The position numbers and the translations under genes were made by a program. The notes beneath the pieces are model-generated. The model was not told the DNA's origin. It worked only from the letters and a program-made list of their open reading frames with translations, and did no database searches. Below, one piece after another: positions 58,267 through 64,000 of a DNA stretch of 64,000 nucleotides. How positions within the stretch are numbered: position 1 is the stretch's first letter; each line of letters starts with the position of its first letter. Source of the stretch: Halorussus salinus (GTDB taxonomy: Archaea > Halobacteriota > Halobacteria > Halobacteriales > Haladaptataceae); contig NZ_ML974129.1 of NCBI RefSeq assembly GCF_004765815.2, positions 258,390 to 322,389 on the forward strand, in the 5' to 3' direction.

Positions 58267-58425
58267 ATGGAGTGTACCGAGACGGACTGTGCGTCCACCG
58301 CGACGGTCAGACTTCACGTCCCGTGGGCGGACGACCGCGTAGTCTGTGCGGCCCACGCCCGCGTGCTGGCCCGGCGAGACGGCGTGGTCGCCGACCCGAT
58401 AGCGGACGACGACGAGTGGCCGTGA
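58267..58425 (+). CDS. Small Cys/His zinc-type protein, 52 aa
   Basis: MECTETDCASTATVRLHVPW continues to DDRVVCAAHARVLARRDG and ends DPIADDDEWP. Cys3, Cys8, Cys27 and His30 are spaced as a possible zinc site. No relative recognised with certainty, though tiny CxxxxC...CAAH proteins are common in haloarchaea. It shares the AT-rich promoter block with the divergent HalOD1 gene. Confidence 0.7.
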   Translation: MECTETDCASTATVRLHVPWADDRVVCAAHARVLARRDGVVADPIADDDEWP

Positions 58426-58461
58426 CCGCCCGACGTTCCGAACCGCCGACCGTGACTGTGG

Positions 58462-59136
58462 TTACGGCTCCTCGGCGACGGCCGACCCCAGCGAGCGTCC
58501 GAGGAGATACGTCGGAATCCCGACGAGGACGCCGATGCTCCCGAAGACGACGAAAAACAGGCCCACCGGACCGCGGACGCGCTCGGTCAGCGGAATCGAG
58601 TTGGCGAACAGGAGCGCGTACGAGACGAACACGAGCGCAACCGGGTGCGAGAACCCGTGTCCGTCGTCGCAGTCGGCGTACCCGAGCGCGAACAGCAGCG
58701 CCGCGGGAACCGACGTGTACAGCGGCGGCCCCACGTCGCTCCCGACGACGAGACGGACGATTGCGTCCGGGTCGGGGCCGTGAGCGGCCAGAACGGCGAC
58801 CGCGATAGCCAGAAGCGCGGTGGCGTACGCCCCGACCGCGGAGAACCGCCGGGCGCGGGCGGCGACCAAGGACATCGCACCGAGGATGAGATACGCGCCC
58901 CCGACGGCGAACAGCCACGGGGTAGACGCCCTGACGAGCGGGACCACTTCGGGATAGAACGGATGGCCGAGGAGATACCCCCCGAGCGCGACCACGACGA
59001 GAGCGGTCCAGTCGCCGGGGACAGCTCGACCGTCGAGTCGCCCGCCGAGCAGGCGACGAATCCCGGTGAGGAATCCGGTGGCGACGAGCGCCGGGGAGAC
59101 GACGAGGGCGACGACGTTCACGACGAGTCTGTTCAT
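58462..59136 (-). CDS. Polytopic membrane protein, unknown function
   Basis: This 224-residue protein has about seven hydrophobic helices (NRLVVNVVALVVSPALVATGF, WTALVVVALGGYLLG, WLFAVGGAYLILGAMSLVAA, YATALLAIAVAVLAA, LLFALGYADCDDGHGF, VALVFVSYALLFANSI, VGLFFVVFGSIGVLVGIPTYLLG). No charge-transfer or catalytic motif is obvious. The repeated short loops and a His-containing segment (DCDDGHGFSHP) are the main landmarks. It is transcribed alone, leftwards. Confidence 0.7.
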   Translation of the reverse strand: MNRLVVNVVALVVSPALVATGFLTGIRRLLGGRLDGRAVPGDWTALVVVALGGYLLGHPFYPEVVPLVRASTPWLFAVGGAYLILGAMSLVAARARRFSAVGAYATALLAIAVAVLAAHGPDPDAIVRLVVGSDVGPPLYTSVPAALLFALGYADCDDGHGFSHPVALVFVSYALLFANSIPLTERVRGPVGLFFVVFGSIGVLVGIPTYLLGRSLGSAVAEEP

Positions 59137-59274
59137 ACGCTGTCGGACTGACAGGAACGGGATGAGTTTTGTGGACGCGGCGTGGGGTTCGATCCGTGGC
59201 TCCTAAGAGCAACCTACGTACGCCTTTAAGCTGTGTGTATCGTTCTTGAAGAAACCGGCAGTAACGTCGAACGG

Positions 59275-59769
59275 CTACCGTCGGTCGGCGTCCGTCGTCG
59301 GGTCGGAACAGTAGTCGTACACGTCGTCGTTCCAGTGACGGACGACCGGCCCGTCGAGTTCGCCGTCCCGAATCACCGCGCCAACGCTGTAGCACTCCGA
59401 GAGTCGGTCGGCCGGGAGGTCGTACCGCTCGCCGGAACTACGATTGTCGAGGCGGACGAGAACGGTGTATCGGCGCGTGGTGTTCGCTATCTCCGGCGGG
59501 TCAACAGTCGCGCCGTGGACGACGGTCCCGCGCGTCTCGTCCTCCTCTTTGCCCGCGACTCGGCGCGTCGTCCAGTGGACCACTTCGCCCTCGTGCAGGA
59601 CGACGACTTCGACGGTGTGGCTCTGATTGTCGTAATTGTCCACCGTGACGCTTCGGAAGACGGGCGGCTCCTCGGGAGTCTCGGGGGCGTCGGTTCGAGG
59701 CGCGAGCGACGAGCAACCGGCGAACGCGAGGAGTGCGGCGAGCGCGAGGGCGAGGCAGGCGCGGCGCAT
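59275..59769 (-). CDS. Haloarchaeal lipoprotein, hypothetical
   Basis: The protein is 164 residues. MRRACLALALAALLAFAGCSSLAP is a lipoprotein signal; the lipobox Cys is in FAGC. The mature domain is a beta sandwich-like segment (VTVDNYDNQSHTVEVVVLHEGEVVHWTTRRV, YTVLVRLDNRSSGERYDLPADRL) ending in a C-rich SECYSV...VYDYCSDP. Such small immunoglobulin-like lipoproteins are common. It may bind a cell-surface ligand. Confidence 0.75.
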   Translation of the reverse strand: MRRACLALALAALLAFAGCSSLAPRTDAPETPEEPPVFRSVTVDNYDNQSHTVEVVVLHEGEVVHWTTRRVAGKEEDETRGTVVHGATVDPPEIANTTRRYTVLVRLDNRSSGERYDLPADRLSECYSVGAVIRDGELDGPVVRHWNDDVYDYCSDPTTDADRR

Positions 59770-59810
59770 TACCGGGGCTGTTCGGTGAAGTGACGTGTAC
59801 CTTTCGCTGA

Positions 59811-61535
59811 CTACTCGTGGGCGAAGTAGGCGACGCTCTCGTCGTGTTCCTCGTGGTCGTCCACGCGGGCGAAGCCGACGCGCTCGAACTGCACCATCTC
59901 GTCTTCCGCGGTGTCGCGGAAGCCGGGTTCGGCGTAGCCCACCACGTCGCCGTCGGGCGTCCGCATCCGGGTCAGGACCGCGGTGTCGGCCGGGACCCAG
60001 TGAATCACGTCCACGCCCTCGTCGCGGACCGCCGAGATGTCGTCGCCGACGTATTCGAGGTCGTCGTCCTCGCGTCGGAAACAGCCGAAGCCCTTGAGCC
60101 AGATGCGCTCGCCGTCGGCGGGCACGTCGCCCTCCTCGATTCGGACGCGCGTTCCGGCGTCGATGTCGCGGGTGCCCCGGTCGTCGTGTTCGGGGTGGAC
60201 CGGCGGGTGGGCCTCCTCGGGGTGGTCGCCAGACAGCGTGAAGTCGGCGTGCTCCTCGCGGACGAAGAAGTAGCGGTCCGCACCGTCGTCGATGCGCTGG
60301 CGGTTGTTCGAGTAGACCGTACTCATCGCCAAGTCCACGTTGCTGGTCGAGGTGCCGAGTTCGACCATCGCGTCCACGATTGCCTCGCCGCGAATCCCGC
60401 GACGGCGGACGCTCGGGATGGTCGGCGCGCGGGGGTCGTCCCAGCCGTCGAGTTGGCCGTCCTCGATGAGTTCCCGAATCGTGGAGGTGGACATCTTCAC
60501 GTCGTACTCGTCCACTTGGACGTGGCCCCAGTGGATGACCTCGGGGTACTCCCAGTCGAAGTAGTCGTAGACGAACTGCTGGCGCTTCGCGGAGTCCTGC
60601 AGGTCGATGCCCCGGATGATGTGGGTGACGCCCGTGAGGTGGTCGTCCACGCCCGACTGGAAGTCGAGCATCGGCCAGCACCGGTAGTCTTCGGCCTCAT
60701 CGCGGGGGTGTGGCGTGTCGATGATGCGGAAGCCGACCCAGTCGCGCAGGGCCGGGTTCTTGTGTTCGATGTCGGTCTTGACCCGGAGGACCATCTCGCC
60801 GGACTCGTACTCGCCGTCCACCATCGCCTCGAACTCCGCCATGGTCGTCTCGGGGTCCTTGTCGCGGTGGGGGCAGGCCTCCGCGGAGTTCTTCATGTCC
60901 GAGAACTCCTCGCCGGAACACGAGCAGGTGTAGGCCCCGCCCTTCTCGATGAGGTCGCGGGCGTGGTCGTAGTACGTTTCGAGGCGGTCGCTCGCCCGGT
61001 AGACCTCGGCCGGTTCGAAGCCCAAATACTCGATTTCGTCCAGAATCTCGTCGTAGGCCGACAGCATCGGGCGCTTGGTCTCGGGGTCGGTGTCGTCGAA
61101 CCGGACGATGAACTCGCCGTCGTACTCGTCGGCGTAGGTGCCGATGACCGCGGGCATCCGGGCGTGGCCCATGTGCCACGGGCCGTTGGGGTTGGGCGCA
61201 CACCGCATCCGAATCTGGTCGTACCCGTCGGCGTTCGGCAGGTCCGGGAGAACTTGGTCGTCCTCGTCGTCCTCGCTCTCTATCTCCTCCAACCAGTCGG
61301 GCGCGAGTTCGCCGAGTCGCTCGCGGCGCTCCTCGACGCTCGACTCGTTGACCCGCGAGACCACCGGCGCGATGACGCCGGGAATCTCGTCGCCGTGCTG
61401 GCGGAAGTCGGGGTTCTCGCCCATCAGCGGTCCCATCACCGCGCCCACGTCGGCCTCGCTCTCGTGTTTGACCGCGTTGACGAGCGCGTGCTTCTCTGCC
61501 TCCGTCTCGATTCGCTCGCGGAGTTCGTCGTTCAT
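59811..61535 (-). CDS. gltX: Glutamate--tRNA ligase, archaeal type
   Basis: This 574-residue class I synthetase has an N-terminal acidic region (1-95), PNPNGPWHMGHARMP (HIGH-like, ~115-127), and VKMSTSTIRELIEDG (KMSKS-like). A zinc-like cluster is CSCSGEEF...CPHRDK. It charges tRNA(Glu), and in haloarchaea also tRNA(Gln) for later amidation. Length and C-terminal beta barrel (GTRVRIEEGDVPADGERIWLKGF) are normal for archaeal/eukaryotic GluRS. It is a single gene divergent from the Bat-type regulator. Confidence 0.94.
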   Translation of the reverse strand: MNDELRERIETEAEKHALVNAVKHESEADVGAVMGPLMGENPDFRQHGDEIPGVIAPVVSRVNESSVEERRERLGELAPDWLEEIESEDDEDDQVLPDLPNADGYDQIRMRCAPNPNGPWHMGHARMPAVIGTYADEYDGEFIVRFDDTDPETKRPMLSAYDEILDEIEYLGFEPAEVYRASDRLETYYDHARDLIEKGGAYTCSCSGEEFSDMKNSAEACPHRDKDPETTMAEFEAMVDGEYESGEMVLRVKTDIEHKNPALRDWVGFRIIDTPHPRDEAEDYRCWPMLDFQSGVDDHLTGVTHIIRGIDLQDSAKRQQFVYDYFDWEYPEVIHWGHVQVDEYDVKMSTSTIRELIEDGQLDGWDDPRAPTIPSVRRRGIRGEAIVDAMVELGTSTSNVDLAMSTVYSNNRQRIDDGADRYFFVREEHADFTLSGDHPEEAHPPVHPEHDDRGTRDIDAGTRVRIEEGDVPADGERIWLKGFGCFRREDDDLEYVGDDISAVRDEGVDVIHWVPADTAVLTRMRTPDGDVVGYAEPGFRDTAEDEMVQFERVGFARVDDHEEHDESVAYFAHE

Positions 61536-61679
61536 TGCCGAGGAGTTACACCGTCGTCGGGAAAACTCGTCCGGATTCTCCTCGGTCGGGACTCGTCCGG
61601 ATTCGACTGGATTCGCGCCGACAAGTCAGCGGAATGACCAAGACCCTTACGTTCGCGGGAGCGTACGCCCCGTAAGAAC

Positions 61680-63725
61680 GTGACATCCGAGCAGTCGAGG
61701 CAGTTACCCGACGAGTCCGCCGCCGACGGACGCGGTCGGTCCGCCGTCCGCACCGTCCGAATCCTCTACGTGGACGCCGAGGAGCCTCCGCCCGCGCTCG
61801 CCGACGCCGAGGAGGTCTCGCTCGCTACCGTCCCGACCGCCGCGGCGGCGCGCGAGGTCCTCACCGCCGAGGGCACCGTCGATTGCGTCGTCAGCGAGTA
61901 CGCACTGCCCGACGACGACGGACTGGCCCTCCTCGAAACGGTCCGGGACGACCACCCCAACCTCCCGTTCGTCCTCTACACCGGGTCGGGGAGCGAGACG
62001 GTCGCCAGCGAGGCGTTCGGCGTCGGCGCGACCGACTACCTGCCGAAAGACGCCGACGGTGAGACGCTCCGCGAGCGCGTGGACCGCGCGGTCGCGGCCG
62101 CCAGCGTCGAGACCGAGTCGGGCGTCAGCGGCGACCGACTCCGGGAACTGACCAACGCGTTCCCCGACGTGGCCTTCGTGCTGGACGAGAACGGCCGATA
62201 TCTGGAGGTGCTGTCGGGGCCGAGCAGTAAGGACCTGCGGACGGTCCAACAGGAGCAGTTGGTCGGCAAGCGACTCCACGACGCCTTCCCGGCCGAGCAG
62301 GCCGACAGCTTTCTAAACCTCGTCCACCGGACGCTGGAAACCGGCGGCGTCGAGACCGTCGAGTACGAGGTCGAGACGGAGACGGGCGAACGCTGGTACG
62401 AGGGCCGGACCGCGCCGCTGGGCGACACCATCGAGGGCCGCGAGGCGGTCGTCTGGGTCGCCCGCGACGTGACCGAGCGCCGGGAGAGCGAGCGCCGCCT
62501 CGCCGAGAGTCGCGACGAACTCACCCGACTCAACCGCATCAACGGTCTCATCAACGACACCCTCCAGTCGCTGGTCGGGTCGGCGACCCGCGACGAGATA
62601 GAGCGCATCGTCTGCGACGAGTTGGCCTCCTCGGAGTTCTACCAGTTCGCGTGGATCGGCGGCCCGTGGGTGAAAAACGAGCGGATGACCCCCAGTGCGG
62701 TGGCGGGCATCGAGCGCGAGCGAATCGAGCGACTCGTGGAGGCGACCAGCGCCCGGACGGACGCCGAGAACGCGTTCTCGCGGGTCGTCGGCGACGACGA
62801 GTCGGTCGTCGTCGCGGACGTGGCCGACTCGGACATCATCTCCGAGCGAGAGCGCGAACTCATGGAGGAGTTGGGAATGTCCACGGCGGTCCTCGTGCCG
62901 TTGACCTACGGCACGACCAACTACGGCCTCCTCGGCGTCAGCGGGGCCTGCACCGGCACGTTCGGCGACCGGGAACTGACCGCGCTGGAGACGCTGGGAG
63001 AAATCGTCGCGTTCGCCATCAACGCGGTCAAGAACCGCAACCTACTGCTGTCGGACACGGCGGTCGAGTTGGAGTTCCGCGTCGAGAACCCCGCGCGAGG
63101 CTTCGGTCGCATCTCGTCGGAACTCGACTGTCGGTTCTCGCTGGAGGGACTCGTCGGCCTGTCGGGCGACCGGTTGCTCGAATACGTCGCGGTCGAGGGC
63201 GTGTCGGCCGACGCTCTCGCCGACCGAATGGACGAGTCTCCGACCGTGGACGAGTACCGCCTCGTGACCGCCGACGACGAGACCTGCCTGTTCGAGATTC
63301 ACTCCGCCCAGTCGGGCGTCAACCAACTGGTCGAGGCCGGAACGGTCGTCACCTCGGCGACCGCCGACGGGGGCGTCGTCCGGTGCGTCGCCGAGGCGTC
63401 GTCGGACGTGAACGTGCGGGGCGTGGTAGAGGAGTTCCGGACCACCTACCCCGAGGCCGAACTCGTGAGCAAACAGGAGGTAGACCGGCCGATTCACACG
63501 ACCCAAGAGTTCCGCCAGACGCTGGCCGAGAACCTGACCGAGAAGCAGCGGACCGCCCTCCAAGCGGCCTACTTCGCGGGCTACTACGAGTACCCGCGCG
63601 AGAGTACCGGCGCGGAAGTCGCCGAGTCGCTGGGCGTCTCGTCGCCGACGCTTCACCAGCATCTACAGGCCGCACAACGGAAACTCGTCGGCACCTTTCT
63701 GGACCTCCAAACGTCGGGTGAGTGA
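61680..63725 (+). CDS. Bat-type regulator: receiver-PAS-GAF-HTH_10, receiver site changed
   Basis: The protein is 681 residues from a GTG; TATA CCCTTACG near 61654 makes it leaderless. Residues ~22-140 are a receiver: DCVVSEYALPDDDG has Glu73 where Asp normally accepts phosphate, but TGSGS and the Lys in YLPKD remain. A PAS domain (145-270), a coiled linker, then GAF (290-450), then the bacterio-opsin-activator middle domain (460-610) follow. HTH_10 is at the end (LTEKQRTALQAAYFAGYYEYP...ESLGVSSPTLHQHLQAAQRKL). It probably senses light, oxygen or redox through PAS/GAF. Confidence 0.9.
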   Translation: MTSEQSRQLPDESAADGRGRSAVRTVRILYVDAEEPPPALADAEEVSLATVPTAAAAREVLTAEGTVDCVVSEYALPDDDGLALLETVRDDHPNLPFVLYTGSGSETVASEAFGVGATDYLPKDADGETLRERVDRAVAAASVETESGVSGDRLRELTNAFPDVAFVLDENGRYLEVLSGPSSKDLRTVQQEQLVGKRLHDAFPAEQADSFLNLVHRTLETGGVETVEYEVETETGERWYEGRTAPLGDTIEGREAVVWVARDVTERRESERRLAESRDELTRLNRINGLINDTLQSLVGSATRDEIERIVCDELASSEFYQFAWIGGPWVKNERMTPSAVAGIERERIERLVEATSARTDAENAFSRVVGDDESVVVADVADSDIISERERELMEELGMSTAVLVPLTYGTTNYGLLGVSGACTGTFGDRELTALETLGEIVAFAINAVKNRNLLLSDTAVELEFRVENPARGFGRISSELDCRFSLEGLVGLSGDRLLEYVAVEGVSADALADRMDESPTVDEYRLVTADDETCLFEIHSAQSGVNQLVEAGTVVTSATADGGVVRCVAEASSDVNVRGVVEEFRTTYPEAELVSKQEVDRPIHTTQEFRQTLAENLTEKQRTALQAAYFAGYYEYPRESTGAEVAESLGVSSPTLHQHLQAAQRKLVGTFLDLQTSGE

Positions 63726-63873
63726 ACGTTCGTTCGACCTCTAAAACGGTTGATATTCGGCGCTTGACACTCTCTACCGGGCGTACCTCACTATTGAGGC
63801 ATAGGTTTGTTGTCCCCTCTGGCGTAAGATTCGAGCGGAGGTCACCCGCTATGAATCACGACTCTATTCGCTC

Positions 63874-64000
63874 GGCCGTGTTCAGTTAAGAGCGAGGCGG
63901 TCGTTCTTCGGTTGCTCTATGACCAAATTCAACCGCCTCAGTGGTTCTAGTTCGTGGATTGACTTGGAGTTTGTGGAGCGAGAGCGGACACCCCGGCCTG
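63874..64000 (+). mobile_element. Second IS6-type element, left part (cut by window end)
   Basis: The end GGCCGTGTTCAGTTAAGAGC starts at 63874 and is identical to that of the element at 31263-31953 read inward. The gene begins 45 bp inside in both copies, and the 45 bp are identical. The right end is outside the window, so the target duplication (left flank ATTCGCTC) cannot be checked. The orientation is opposite to the first copy. Confidence 0.88.
63919..64000 (+). CDS. IS6-family transposase, start only
   Basis: The visible start MTKFNRLSGSSSWIDLEFVE, then RERTPRP, matches the first copy (MTQNDRLSGS, then RERTPKP) except for a few residues near the start and end. The DNA of the middle part is identical, yet the first codons differ at several adjacent sites. 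It continues beyond the window; completeness unknown. Confidence 0.88.
   Translation, partial: MTKFNRLSGSSSWIDLEFVERERTPRP

Noticed and set aside
59186..59195. GGTTCGATCC resembling the T-loop of a tRNA
   Set aside because: The flanks do not form a 5-bp T stem (TGGGG and CGTGG do not pair) and no acceptor, D or anticodon arms are found upstream.
31263..64000. Composite transposon bounded by the two IS6-type copies
   Set aside because: The 32 kb between them contains ribosomal protein, tRNA synthetase and RNA polymerase genes, so it is core chromosome rather than cargo.

Overview
The window is haloarchaeal (class Halobacteria) chromosomal DNA. It is GC-rich and encodes very acidic proteins. 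It carries archaeal information-processing genes: PAN, L21e, RpoF, aEF-1beta, L7Ae, S28e, L24e, TmcA and an archaeal GluRS. Leaderless genes with TATA boxes about 25-35 bp before the start codon are common, and several families are typically haloarchaeal (HalOD1, Bat-type HTH_10, HEWD, HVO_2753-type zinc protein, cupredoxins). I cannot assign a genus. There are no rRNA or tRNA genes and no CRISPR array.

0-13 kb: the end of a winged-helix regulator, the proteasome ATPase PAN, a lamin-tail protein, a bactofilin-like protein, and an ETF operon (beta, alpha, ETF dehydrogenase fused to its FixX ferredoxin, plus one conserved ORF). An HTH-GNAT fusion, dodecin and purM follow. 13-27 kb: a membrane protease and a TraB protein, a thioesterase, four tandem secreted DUF4397 proteins, an iron-box-controlled gene, an orphan oxyanion-type binding protein, and three secreted proteins with similar Thr/Glu-rich tracts (Mo oxidoreductase, cupredoxin, PEBP). 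27-35 kb: an orphan peptide-binding protein, a MinD-like ATPase with a RecA/KaiC-like partner lacking its P-loop, an intact IS6-type element with an 8-bp target duplication, a CARF-like HTH regulator, and an FKBP/zinc-ribbon/aEF-1beta group. 35-46 kb: VOC protein, ion channel, a PLP trans-sulfuration enzyme, L21e-rpoF-DUF655, then metE pair-hemK-mscS-rsmA on the other strand, apparently an inverted piece of a normally continuous neighbourhood. 46-64 kb: penicillin acylase, a Na+/solute symporter, GDPD, an L7Ae-S28e-L24e-Ndk operon with a k-turn-like leader, cysK, tmcA, gltX, a Bat-type regulator, and the start of a second copy of the IS.

The most unusual content is between genes. The larger intergenic gaps hold several families of structured repeats. 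The best one, with three copies in the window, folds as a three-way junction whose stems differ between copies by paired, compensating base changes, which suggests selection on structure. A second family shows the same behaviour in a smaller hairpin. A related piece appears to sit in frame inside the penicillin acylase gene. The L7Ae leader is a good candidate for autogenous control.

Functions are read from motifs and family knowledge, with no database search. Promoter and start-site positions are inferred from TATA spacing.
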